A stretch of DNA of 13,449 nt from an uncultured Clostridia bacterium (GTDB lineage: Bacteria; Bacillota; Clostridia; Oscillospirales; CAG-272). The position numbers and the translations under genes were made by a program. The notes under the pieces were generated by a model. That model ran no database searches and was not told the DNA's origin. It saw only the letters and a program-made list of their open reading frames with translations. Location of the stretch: positions 1-13,449 of the forward strand of contig CAMFEL010000048.1 of the NCBI GenBank assembly GCA_945949385.1, given 5' to 3'. The stretch's first letter is position 1. Every line of letters starts with the position of its first letter. Below are positions 5,807 to 13,136 of this stretch, piece by piece.

Positions 5807-6864
5807 TATTTGTCCCCGTTATCGCTTTCCTTTGAGTCTGTTTCTCCGTCCTCGGAATCCGAGTCCGACTCGCTGCCGCTCTCTTCGGAGTCATCGGAAT
5901 TTACATCCTCTGCTTCGGCAGCGCAGGCTTCGGCAGCGCACTCGTTGCCGTCGGCAGCAGAAGCATCCGCATCGGTAGCGACTTCTGCCGCCGCCATAGC
6001 CTTCTTTGCCTTTGAAGCCTTCACCCAGAAGTACACCATCAAAGCAACGCCGGCAATAAATATGAGCGCGGCGAGCGCCTGCGAAACACGGATGGGATTT
6101 CCGGAGAAGTCCGTAAGTCCCCAAAGGGGCAGACTGTCGGTTCTCATACCTTCGATAAATGCTCTGCCGAGACCGTACCATATCATATAGAAGTAGAAAA
6201 TCTGTCCGTTGAATTTCTTCTTTTTATAGAATATTGCAAGAATGGCAAAGCCGATTATGTTCCATAGAGACTCATAAAGGAAAGTAGGATGGACTTCAAT
6301 ATATCCGGAAGTTGTCTTCAGTCCCATTCTCCAGATAACGTCTGTCTCATAGCCGTAAGCCTCTCCGTTCATGAAGTTGCCCCAGCGCCCCACAGACTGC
6401 GCCAGCAGCAGAGACGGAGCAAGGGTGTCAAGCAGTACGGGCAGACGGATTTTTTTGTGCCTTGCGACAAGGAAAGTCACAATAAAGCCGGCAATAAGTC
6501 CGCCGAATATAGCGAGACCGCCCTCCCATACGGAGACAACATTCAGAAGCGTTTGTCCCACATTGTGCCAGAAGCCGCCGTCGGTTACAAGATAGGTGAC
6601 CCCTTTGGGCGGGAAAATAACATAGTAAAGTCTTGCGCCGACTATGCTGAAAATAAGGATAAACAGAGCAAGATCGACCATATCGTCGCTCTTTATGCCC
6701 TCAAATTTTGCCCTTGACAAGGCATATAAAAACGCAAGAATCATACCGACCGCAATCAGAATACCGTACCAGGTAACCTGAATTTTGCCGTCGAAAAGCT
6801 GAAAAGCCACTTTGTGGATTTCAATAGGTCCGAGCCCGAACCCGGGAAATGATACTTCAAACAT
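5806..6864 (-). CDS. lgt: Prolipoprotein diacylglyceryl transferase Lgt, with an acidic C-terminal tail
   Basis: Lgt is an integral membrane enzyme that transfers diacylglycerol from phosphatidylglycerol to the lipobox cysteine of prolipoproteins. Family landmarks are the signature GRWGNFMNGEAYG (159-171), HPTFLYES (192-199) and GLGRAFIEGMRTD (231-243). Several hydrophobic segments fit the usual seven-helix topology; the last, about 262-281, precedes the basic KASKAKKAM. From residue 290 the protein carries about 63 extra residues rich in Ala/Glu then Ser/Asp/Glu (for example SDDSEESGSESDSDSEDGE), with two cysteines, absent from typical 260-290-residue Lgt proteins. The extension includes a small tandem repeat at 5912-5940. 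A GGGAG ribosome binding site lies 7 bases before the ATG, just after a weak 6-bp palindromic hairpin (6877-6891). The gene lies 42 bases after yebC and overlaps folD by one base. Confidence 0.95.
   Translation of the reverse strand: MFEVSFPGFGLGPIEIHKVAFQLFDGKIQVTWYGILIAVGMILAFLYALSRAKFEGIKSDDMVDLALFILIFSIVGARLYYVIFPPKGVTYLVTDGGFWHNVGQTLLNVVSVWEGGLAIFGGLIAGFIVTFLVARHKKIRLPVLLDTLAPSLLLAQSVGRWGNFMNGEAYGYETDVIWRMGLKTTSGYIEVHPTFLYESLWNIIGFAILAIFYKKKKFNGQIFYFYMIWYGLGRAFIEGMRTDSLPLWGLTDFSGNPIRVSQALAALIFIAGVALMVYFWVKASKAKKAMAAAEVATDADASAADGNECAAEACAAEAEDVNSDDSEESGSESDSDSEDGETDSKESDNGDK
5912..5940 (-). repeat. Two-copy 15-bp tandem repeat in the lgt tail
   Basis: The plus-strand unit GCTTCGGCAGCGCAG occurs once in full (5912-5926) and again immediately after, with identity over 14 bases (5927-5940). 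Because the unit is a multiple of three it stays in frame and encodes a repeated Cys-Ala-Ala-Glu-Ala. It suggests that part of the acidic tail grew by slippage or duplication. Confidence 0.75.
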
Positions 6865-6906
6865 ACCGATTCTCCCAATTTCTCCGAAATTAGTTAATTG
6901 TCAGTT

Positions 6907-7635
6907 TCAGTCACAGTTTTCCCAGTTGTGGAAAATGTCCTGAACATCGTCGTTGTCCTCAAGGTGCTCAATGAGAAGATTCATATTCTTAATATCGTCG
7001 GGATCCTCAAGGGTCACATAGCTCTGAGGGATTTTGTCAAGCTCTGCGGAAGCAATAACATAGCCTGCGCCCTCCAGCGCATCCCTGACAGCTCCGAGAT
7101 CGGAGGGCTCTGTAAAGATCTCAAACACATCGCCGTCCGAAGCAAAGTCCTCTGCTCCCGCCTCAAGAGACGCCTCCATCAGCGCGTCCTCGTCAATACC
7201 GTCATCCTTTTCGATAACGATAACGCCCTTGTCGTCAAACATAAAGGACACACAGCCGGTAGTACCCATATTCCCGCCGTACTTGTCAAAGAAATGGCGC
7301 ACATCGCCGCCGGTACGGTTGCGGTTGTCTGTGGCAGCAGTTACGATAACAGCCACACCGGAGGGACCGTAGCCCTCATAGGTGATCTCTTCATAATCAA
7401 CAGCATCGGCGCTGGAAGCCTTCTTAATGGCGCGCTCGATATTATCGTTGGGCACATTCGCCGCTTTTGCCTTTGCGATAAGATCGCGAAGCTTGGAGTT
7501 ACCCGCAGGGTCGGGGCCTCCGTCACGGACTGCGATAGCTATTTCCTTACCGATCTTCGTAAAGATCTTGCCTTTTTGAGCGTCTGTCTTTGCTTTTTTG
7601 TTTTTGATGTTATTCCATTTGGAATGTCCGGACAT
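6907..7635 (-). CDS. yebC: YebC/PmpR family protein (DUF28)
   Basis: YebC-family proteins were long described as DNA-binding regulators. More recent work on members of the family links them to ribosomes and translation through difficult sequences such as proline runs. The 242-residue product starts MSGHSKWNNIKNKKAKTDAQKG, the invariant family N-terminus, and contains TDNRNRT (102-108), GNMGTTGCVSFMF (121-133) and the typical acidic domain. The frame is open for another 24 codons upstream, to 7707, but that segment overlaps the end of argS and is not family sequence, so ATG 7633-7635 is taken as the start. The ribosome binding site is weak (TGGTG six bases upstream). It lies 44 bases after argS and 42 before lgt. 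Which of the proposed roles applies here cannot be told from the sequence. Confidence 0.95.
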   Translation of the reverse strand: MSGHSKWNNIKNKKAKTDAQKGKIFTKIGKEIAIAVRDGGPDPAGNSKLRDLIAKAKAANVPNDNIERAIKKASSADAVDYEEITYEGYGPSGVAVIVTAATDNRNRTGGDVRHFFDKYGGNMGTTGCVSFMFDDKGVIVIEKDDGIDEDALMEASLEAGAEDFASDGDVFEIFTEPSDLGAVRDALEGAGYVIASAELDKIPQSYVTLEDPDDIKNMNLLIEHLEDNDDVQDIFHNWENCD

Positions 7636-7679
7636 ATTTTGCACCAGGCCTTTCTCTAATATTGATATCTTTGTTAAAA

Positions 7680-9389
7680 TCAGATCTTTTCGGGTGCCCT
7701 CAGGCAAATAAGGCCGAGAGCTGTTTTAATAACCGTGCCTGCCGCCTTTGTTATACGCAAACGCGTATTTTTAACCGCATCGTCTCCAGCGGTCATAATG
7801 GGACAGTTGTGATAAAACCTGTTAAACGCAGTGCAGAGTTCAATAATGTAGCGAGTGATGATACTGGGCTCATAATCCTGAAGCGCCGCCTGTACCCTTT
7901 CGGGGAATTTGCCAATAGCTTTAAGTACATCGGCTTCCTCGTCTGCAGTGATGACCGCCGCACTGCCCTCAGGCTGACCCGCTTTTGAAAGCACACTGCA
8001 GGTACGTGCATAAGTGTACTGGGCATAAGGACCCGTACTGCCGTCAAAGCTCAGCGCGTCCTCCATTATAAAGTTTATATCCTTTGTTCTGTTGTTGTAA
8101 AGATAATGGAAAACCACGGCTCCCACGCCCACAGCCTCGGCAACCTCGTCGCTGTTCTCAAGGTCGGGATTTTTCTCCTTTATAAGAGCCGAGACCTTGT
8201 CGATTGCCTGGGAAAACAAATCGCGCAGAAGCACCACATTACCCGTTCTTGTTGAAAGCTTTTCGCCGTTTATGCTGACCGTACCGTAGGGTACATGAAC
8301 AAGCTCATCTGCCCAGTCATAGCCCATAAGCTCCACAACCTTGAACCACTGAGCAAAATGGAGGCTCTGACCGTTTGAGGTCACATAAATACATTTGTCA
8401 AAATCATAGGTACGCTTTCTGTAAACAGCCGCGGCAATATCACGGGTAGGATACAGAGTGCAGCCGTCCGATCTAAGTATAAGGCAAGGCGGCATATTAT
8501 ACTCCGACAAGTCAATGATAGACGCGCCGTCATCGATTTTCAGAAGACCCTTGTCGCGCATAAGCTGCACCTGCTCGGGCATTTTATCAGTATAAAAGCT
8601 TTCTCCTGCGTAGCTGTCAAAGGTGATATCAAGCTGTTTGAAGGTTTTATCGTACTCTTTGAGAGAAATGTCTATAAACCACTTCCACAGCTTCGTATTC
8701 TCCTCATCGTGCTCCTCAAGTTTTTTGAACTCATCGCGGGCACTCTGATTGAGGCTATCGTCCTTTTCAGCCTCGGCGTGGAATTTAACATAGAGAGCCA
8801 CCAGAGCGTCAACTCCGCCGTTTTCCACCTCATCCGCGTTGCCCCACAAGCGGTAAGCCGTAATAAGTTTGCCGAACTGTGTGCCCCAGTCTCCCAGATG
8901 GTTTATACCTATGCAGTTGTAGCCTGCAAACTGATGAAGCTTTTTAAGTGAGTGACCGATAACGGTAGTTCCCAGATGACCGATGTGAAAAGGCTTTGCA
9001 ATGTTTGGAGAAGCATAGTCAAGACATACCGTTTTCCCCTTGCCCACGTCGGAGGAGCCGTAACGCTCACCTTTTTCCTCAACGGAGGAAAGTACGCTGC
9101 CAAGAAGATATTCGGGAGAAACCTTGAAGTTAAGATATCCTCCCGCACAGGAAACGGCGCAAAGCGAGGGATCAAAAGCCGCCTCAGAAAGCTTTGCCGC
9201 AATGGCGGGGGGAGCCGCCCTCAGAGTGCGGCTCAGCTTGAAGCACGGCAGCGCCACATCACCCATGGTGCTGTCGGGCGGATATTCAAGCATATCCGAT
9301 ATATCCCCGGCGGAAATCTCTGCCCCGGGGAAGGCTGCCCTTATCTGTTCTTCCAGCATTTCCGACAGCCTGTTTTTGAAATTCTGCAT
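7680..9389 (-). CDS. argS: Arginyl-tRNA synthetase
   Basis: ArgS attaches arginine to tRNA-Arg and is a class I synthetase. From ATG 9387-9389 the product is 569 residues. It has an N-terminal additional domain (about 1-110), the catalytic DYASPNIAKPFHIGHL with HIGH at 135-138, GDWGTQFGKL (166-174), EKLSTRTGNV at 376-385 in place of a strict KMSKS as is usual in ArgS, and a C-terminal helical DALR-type anticodon-binding domain (FNRFYHNCPIM). A longer frame starts 16 codons upstream at 9437 (MALQDRRK...). The internal start is preferred because ArgS normally begins about here and because the upstream ATG lies in the loop of a predicted hairpin, but both have only moderate ribosome binding sites. 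No T-box element is visible upstream. It follows prs by 151 bases (103 if the longer start is used). Confidence 0.96.
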   Translation of the reverse strand: MQNFKNRLSEMLEEQIRAAFPGAEISAGDISDMLEYPPDSTMGDVALPCFKLSRTLRAAPPAIAAKLSEAAFDPSLCAVSCAGGYLNFKVSPEYLLGSVLSSVEEKGERYGSSDVGKGKTVCLDYASPNIAKPFHIGHLGTTVIGHSLKKLHQFAGYNCIGINHLGDWGTQFGKLITAYRLWGNADEVENGGVDALVALYVKFHAEAEKDDSLNQSARDEFKKLEEHDEENTKLWKWFIDISLKEYDKTFKQLDITFDSYAGESFYTDKMPEQVQLMRDKGLLKIDDGASIIDLSEYNMPPCLILRSDGCTLYPTRDIAAAVYRKRTYDFDKCIYVTSNGQSLHFAQWFKVVELMGYDWADELVHVPYGTVSINGEKLSTRTGNVVLLRDLFSQAIDKVSALIKEKNPDLENSDEVAEAVGVGAVVFHYLYNNRTKDINFIMEDALSFDGSTGPYAQYTYARTCSVLSKAGQPEGSAAVITADEEADVLKAIGKFPERVQAALQDYEPSIITRYIIELCTAFNRFYHNCPIMTAGDDAVKNTRLRITKAAGTVIKTALGLICLRAPEKI

Positions 9390-9416
9390 AGTTAAGACCA
9401 CGCCTTTCGTTGATTT

Positions 9417-9457
9417 GCGGCGGTCTTGCAAAGCCATGAGACTTTGCCTCTTGCCGC
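9417..9457 (-). promoter_or_regulatory. Leader hairpin upstream of argS
   Basis: On the minus-strand RNA, GCAAAG (9442-9447) pairs perfectly with CUUUGC (9428-9433) around an eight-base loop that contains the alternative upstream ATG. An outer GCGG/CCGC helix (9454-9457 with 9417-9420) closes it across a small internal loop. There is no U tract, so it is not a terminator. It could shape argS start choice or simply be an intercistronic structure. Confidence 0.35.
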
Positions 9458-9540
9458 GCTTATGTCAGCGGTAATACACAAATAAGGTTAGTACAGTTCA
9501 AGTGCAGTCCGCGCCGGCTTAATTCCGAAACTTATATTCT

Positions 9541-10677
9541 TCAGCCGTCAATACTAAGCTGCTGAGCGGTTTTTTCTGCCTGCTTGTCAAGCAGCTTGTG
9601 AATTCGCTGAACCGGATTGAGCAGTGAGGAGATAGACTGATCGTGATTCAGCGTGTCTATTATATAAGCCACATATTTGCACATATTTACGGGAGCATAC
9701 CACTCCCTGGCGAGAACATCGGGACGGGTATAAATAAGGTTTGTGGTAAACACCTTATTGATTATTCCCTTCTCGTACGCCTTGTCAAACGCCTCGGGGC
9801 CGTTTACGAACAAACCGAAGGTGCTGAAAACGAATACTCTGCGCGCGCCCCGTTCCTTAAGCTGCTCTGATACATCAAGCATGGATTCGCCGGAGGAAAT
9901 CATATCGTCCACGATAATAACATCCTTGCCCTCAACGCTCTTGCCAAGATACTCGTGAGCCTCGATGGGATTTTTTCCGTCAATAATAACGGAGTAGTTG
10001 CGTCTCTTGTAGAACATTCCCAGCTCCACACCCATAACGGAAGCAAAGTACATGGAACGGGACATTGCTCCCTCGTCGGGGGAAATAAACACAATGTCGT
10101 CGCTTGAAAGGGAAATCTCGGGGAATTCACGCACAAGCGCTTTCAGCATTTGATAGGAGGGACGGATATTGTCAAAACCGTTGAGAGGAATAGCGTTCTG
10201 TACTCTGGGGTCGTGAGCGTCAAAGGTTATGATATTTGAAACACCCATAGCCACAAGCTCCTGAAGAGCAATAGCGCAGTCAAGAGACTCACGGGAGGTT
10301 CTTCTGTGCTGTCTGCCCTCGTAAAGCATGGGCATAATAACGGAGATTCTGCTTGCCTTGCCTGCAACCGAAGCAATAACGCGCTTAAGGTCGGCAAAGT
10401 GATCGTCGGGGCTCATGGGCACCATCATGCCGTGCATTTTGTACTGCTCGCCGTAGTTGTAGCAGTCAGATACGATGTACAGATCATGACCGCGTGCGGA
10501 TTCGTGCAGAAGACCCTTTGCCTCACCGCTGCCGAAACGGGGGCAGTCGGCGTGCATTATAAAATCCTGATCGTCGTCGTGGCGTCTCCACTCCTTAAGG
10601 TATTCGTCCACCTGATTTACAAATCCCTCGCAGCCGCGCATGGCAATAACGCCAAGCTCTCCGTATAAGCTTTCCAT
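9541..10677 (-). CDS. prs: Ribose-phosphate pyrophosphokinase (PRPP synthetase), divergent long form
   Basis: This enzyme makes PRPP from ribose-5-phosphate and ATP, feeding purine, pyrimidine, NAD, histidine and tryptophan synthesis. Motifs can be aligned by eye with classical Prs: an ATP-site segment GRQHRRTSRE (121-130), DAHD (153-156) in place of DLHA, SPDEGAMSR (199-207), the flexible-loop KRR (224-226), and a PRPP/ribose-5-phosphate loop VDDMISSGES (256-265) in place of IDDxIDTAGT. At 378 residues it is about 60 longer than the ~315-residue classical enzyme, with extra N- and C-terminal sequence, and the substrate loop differs. From memory, long Prs-like proteins of this kind occur in Clostridia. 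The start is well supported by GGAGGA. A good promoter lies about 65 bases upstream. PRPP synthesis is the best call, but specificity may have shifted. Confidence 0.85.
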   Translation of the reverse strand: MESLYGELGVIAMRGCEGFVNQVDEYLKEWRRHDDDQDFIMHADCPRFGSGEAKGLLHESARGHDLYIVSDCYNYGEQYKMHGMMVPMSPDDHFADLKRVIASVAGKASRISVIMPMLYEGRQHRRTSRESLDCAIALQELVAMGVSNIITFDAHDPRVQNAIPLNGFDNIRPSYQMLKALVREFPEISLSSDDIVFISPDEGAMSRSMYFASVMGVELGMFYKRRNYSVIIDGKNPIEAHEYLGKSVEGKDVIIVDDMISSGESMLDVSEQLKERGARRVFVFSTFGLFVNGPEAFDKAYEKGIINKVFTTNLIYTRPDVLAREWYAPVNMCKYVAYIIDTLNHDQSISSLLNPVQRIHKLLDKQAEKTAQQLSIDG

Positions 10678-10741
10678 TTTCTCTCTCCTCCGTATTTCAC
10701 AATATTTTTACGCCGTCGGCGAAATAAAATACATACAGTTA

Positions 10742-10770
10742 ATTATATCATAAAACTTTACATATTCCAA
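10742..10770 (-). promoter_or_regulatory. Sigma-A-type promoter for prs (and possibly argS-yebC-lgt-folD)
   Basis: On the minus strand, TTGGAA (10765-10770) is followed after 17 bases by TATAAT (10742-10747). The -10 box is perfect and the -35 box has two mismatches. The predicted start near 10735 leaves a leader of about 57 bases before prs, ending in a strong GGAGGA ribosome binding site. The leader contains a short GC hairpin (CGCC-GAC-GGCG, about 10709-10719) of unknown role. Confidence 0.78.
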
Positions 10771-10790
10771 CGAAAAACAGTAAGAAAACG

Positions 10791-10877
10791 GAAAAAATAC
10801 GCAATTTTTGTAAATTTCTGCACCTTGCACAACTTCGGGGCTGTCCGTCCTTACCGTTTTGGGAAGAAATGATTGCG
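10791..10877 (-). terminator. Possible terminator after rhaB (weak)
   Basis: Just past the rhaB stop, CGCAAU (10872-10877) can pair with AUUGCG (10800-10805), and inner AUUUC/GAAAU segments can add to the stem, across a long loop. A run of six U residues follows. The long loop and interrupted stem make this much weaker than the rpmA terminator. It would separate the sugar operon from the prs promoter. The intergenic stretch 10678-10880 holds nothing else that I can identify beyond the prs promoter. Confidence 0.3.
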
Positions 10878-10880
10878 AAA

Positions 10881-12353
10881 TTATTCCCCGCAAAGACTGC
10901 AGAAGCGTCCGTAAGCCTCGTCCCAGCCATCGGACATACTGAGATCGGGCTCATATATTTTGTTTTCAAAGGAAGCGCGCACGATCTCTCGACCCTGAGC
11001 CGCTCCGGAAATTTCCCCTGCGGCATAAGCCTGCATAAGTATATTGCCGATAGCGGTAGCCTCCACGGGTCCCGCAGCCACACGCCTGCCCGTGCCGTTT
11101 GCGGTAAAGCGGCAAAGCAGCTCATCCTTTGTGCCGCCGCCCACAATGTTGACGGTTGTGTATCTGCGTCCCGTCAGCTCCTCCAGCCTTTCGGCGGTCC
11201 AGCGGTATCTGAGAGCAAGGCTTTCAAAGATACAGCGCACCACAGCACCCATGCTTTCGGGCACCTTCTGAGAAGTGCGGCGACAGTAATCCCGTATTCT
11301 TTCGGGAATATTTCCCGCAGCATTAAAGACCGGATCGTCGGGGTTGATAATTGAAGCAAAGGGCTCAGAGGAAAGCGCCGCCTCCGACATTTCGTCAAAG
11401 GAATACTCCTTCCCCTCACGCTTCCACTGACGGCGTGACTCCTGAATAAGCCAGAGACCCATAATATTTTTCATAATATTTATTTTGCCGAAAGCACCGC
11501 CCTCATTTGTAAAGCTGTACTTTCTTGATACCTCGTTGATAACGGGAGCGTCGCTTTCGATACCCATAAGCGACCATGTACCGCTGGAAATGAACAGCAC
11601 ATCCTCCCCGCAGGCGGGGACGGCGGCAACCGCGCTTGCCGTGTCGTGGCTTGCCACATTAACCACATAAGCACCGGTGTGACCCGTCTCGGCGTCAATT
11701 TTGTCCGTAAGCTTTCCGAGAACGGCTCCGGGCATTACAACAGAGGGGAAAATATCTGCGCGAATACCCAGCTTTTTCATCACATCGGAGGTGAACTCTC
11801 TCGTCTTTGCGTCAAGCAAAGCAGTAGTCGATGCAATAGTATATTCGCAGGCACACTTTCCCGTAAGAAGATAGCCCAGAAGATCGGGAGTCAGCAAAGC
11901 GACGCGAGCGGCGGAGTGGAGCCAGGGGCGGCGGCAAACATCGTCATAAAGCTGAAACACCGTATTAAAGCTCATAGACTCAATGCCCGTTACACCGTAA
12001 AGCTCGCTGTAAGGTACGCTCTCGTACACCTTTTTCATCATAGGCTCCGTGCGGGCGTCGCGGTACTGAAAAGAGGGTGCCATCATAATGCCCTCGCTGT
12101 CAATATAAGCGTAGTCAACACCCCAGGTGTCAATACCCACGGTGTCAACGCCGCCGCTGTGCGCCGCCTTCAGTATGGCGGTCTTTATTTCGTGAACAAG
12201 ACGGAGAGTGTCCCAGAAAAAGCCGTTTTCCGTCTCCACAGGGTCGTTTGAAAAGCGGTGAAGCTCAGAAAGCGTAAGCTTCCCCCCGTCAAGTGTGCCG
12301 ATTATACCGCGTCCGCTTGACGCGCCAAGATCAATTGCAAGATACTTTTTCAT
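10881..12353 (-). CDS. rhaB: Rhamnulokinase RhaB
   Basis: RhaB phosphorylates L-rhamnulose at O1 with ATP and belongs to the FGGY sugar-kinase family. The 490-residue product shows the N-terminal phosphate loop AIDLGASSGRG (6-16), DTWGVDYAY (75-83), YRDAR (97-101), the rhamnulokinase-type ASHDTASAV (234-242) with the likely catalytic Asp237, SSGTWSL (256-262), GGGTKDELL (405-413) and GPVEATAIGN (428-437). These favour rhamnulokinase over xylulo- or ribulokinase. The ribosome binding site is AGAGGT. The gene follows araD by 50 bases with no promoter evident between, so the two are probably co-transcribed. Rhamnose isomerase and rhamnulose-1-phosphate aldolase are not seen here, but the upstream part of the operon is outside the window. 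Some RhaB enzymes accept other ketoses, so a role with pentuloses cannot be excluded. Confidence 0.9.
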   Translation of the reverse strand: MKKYLAIDLGASSGRGIIGTLDGGKLTLSELHRFSNDPVETENGFFWDTLRLVHEIKTAILKAAHSGGVDTVGIDTWGVDYAYIDSEGIMMAPSFQYRDARTEPMMKKVYESVPYSELYGVTGIESMSFNTVFQLYDDVCRRPWLHSAARVALLTPDLLGYLLTGKCACEYTIASTTALLDAKTREFTSDVMKKLGIRADIFPSVVMPGAVLGKLTDKIDAETGHTGAYVVNVASHDTASAVAAVPACGEDVLFISSGTWSLMGIESDAPVINEVSRKYSFTNEGGAFGKINIMKNIMGLWLIQESRRQWKREGKEYSFDEMSEAALSSEPFASIINPDDPVFNAAGNIPERIRDYCRRTSQKVPESMGAVVRCIFESLALRYRWTAERLEELTGRRYTTVNIVGGGTKDELLCRFTANGTGRRVAAGPVEATAIGNILMQAYAAGEISGAAQGREIVRASFENKIYEPDLSMSDGWDEAYGRFCSLCGE

Positions 12354-12403
12354 CTGCCTACCTCTGTAAGTTACTGAATTTATAAAGCTGCGCCGCGCTG
12401 GGA

Positions 12404-13096
12404 TTATTTACCCTGCCCGTAATAAGCGTTTTTGCCGTGCTTGCGCTGATAGTGCTTTTCAAGGAGATAGTCGGGTGCGCTGTGAATACCGGGATTGACC
12501 GCTTCGGCTTCAGTCGCCATTTTCGCCACATACTCCATAACCACAGCATTGTGAACGGCGTTTGCGGCGTCCTTTCCCCAGGAGAACACGCCGTGACTCT
12601 TTACAAGCGCGCCCGGCATTGCCAGAGGCTCTCTGTCACCGATTGTCTCCACAATAACAAGACCGGTGTTCTTTTCGTAGTCGGTTTCCACCTCTTCGCG
12701 TCTGAGCTCTCTCGTGCAGGGTATCTCCCCGTAGAAATAGTCGGCGTGAGTCGTGCCGTAAAAGGGTATGCCCCTGCCTGCCTGCGCCCATGCGGTAGCA
12801 TGCGCGGAATGCGTGTGAACAACGCCTCCCACCTCGGGATAAGCCTTGTATATTTCAAGGTGAGTGGGCAGGTCGGTAGAAGGATTAAGATTTCCCTCAA
12901 CTCTGTTGCCGTCAATATCAACGACCACCATGTCCTCAGCTTTCATGACGCTGTAATCGACTCCGCTGGGCTTTATAACAACAAGTCCCGTCTCCCTGTC
13001 AAGGGCGCTGACATTGCCCCATGTAAATATTACAACGCCGTATTTCACAAGATCAAGATTAGCACGCAAAACCTGCTCTTTAAGCGCTTCAAGCAT
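12404..13096 (-). CDS. araD: L-ribulose-5-phosphate 4-epimerase AraD
   Basis: AraD converts L-ribulose-5-phosphate to D-xylulose-5-phosphate, linking L-arabinose (and related pentoses) to the pentose phosphate pathway. It is a zinc enzyme of the class II aldolase/AraD fold. The 230-residue product matches the family length and is closely similar throughout to the E. coli enzyme as I recall it. Likely metal ligands are Asp75, His94, His96 (in VVHTHSAHAT) and His168 (in VKSHGVF). THADYFYGEIPCTR carries the catalytic Asp119, and the C-terminal KHGKNAYYGQ supplies Tyr227. The frame is open 86 codons further upstream through the end of the kinase gene, but family similarity begins at MLEALKEQVL, where an AAGGA lies 11 bases before the ATG. 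A close relative such as an L-xylulose-5-phosphate-pathway epimerase is possible, but AraD is the best match. Confidence 0.95.
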   Translation of the reverse strand: MLEALKEQVLRANLDLVKYGVVIFTWGNVSALDRETGLVVIKPSGVDYSVMKAEDMVVVDIDGNRVEGNLNPSTDLPTHLEIYKAYPEVGGVVHTHSAHATAWAQAGRGIPFYGTTHADYFYGEIPCTRELRREEVETDYEKNTGLVIVETIGDREPLAMPGALVKSHGVFSWGKDAANAVHNAVVMEYVAKMATEAEAVNPGIHSAPDYLLEKHYQRKHGKNAYYGQGK

Positions 13097-13110
13097 ATAT
13101 ATCCGTCCTT

Positions 13111-13129
13111 TCGCGGCAAAGTGCCGCAA
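13111..13129 (-). promoter_or_regulatory. Intercistronic hairpin between the kinase gene and araD
   Basis: On the minus-strand RNA, GCGGCA (13122-13127) pairs perfectly with UGCCGC (13113-13118) around a CUU loop, extended by a G-U and a U-A pair. It ends two bases before the AAAGGA ribosome binding site of araD and has no U tract. It is more likely an mRNA-stabilising, processing or translation-tuning hairpin than a terminator. Confidence 0.55.
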
Positions 13130-13136
13130 CATAAAT

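Noticed and set aside
5240..6190. 316-codon plus-strand open frame opposite folD and lgt
   Set aside because: It crosses two overlapping, well-supported genes on the other strand. Its serine-rich end is simply the complement of the acidic lgt tail.
6898..7659. 253-codon plus-strand open frame opposite yebC
   Set aside because: It mirrors yebC almost exactly, and yebC has full family motifs. The antisense frame is a by-product of its codon use.
7636..7707. N-terminal extension of YebC by 24 codons
   Set aside because: The family begins invariably at MSGHSKW; the extra codons overlap the argS end.
9460..9520. Possible promoter for argS (TTGAAC ... TATTAC on the minus strand)
   Set aside because: The spacer is 19 bases and both boxes are poor. 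Read-through from prs explains expression without it.
9390..9540. T-box riboswitch before argS
   Set aside because: The region is too short and lacks the conserved T-box (GGTGGNACCGCG-like) sequence and a terminator stem.
10708..10893. Small minus-strand open frame between rhaB and prs
   Set aside because: It covers the prs promoter and the terminator-like U tract, has no ribosome binding site that I can see, and encodes AT-rich, low-complexity sequence.
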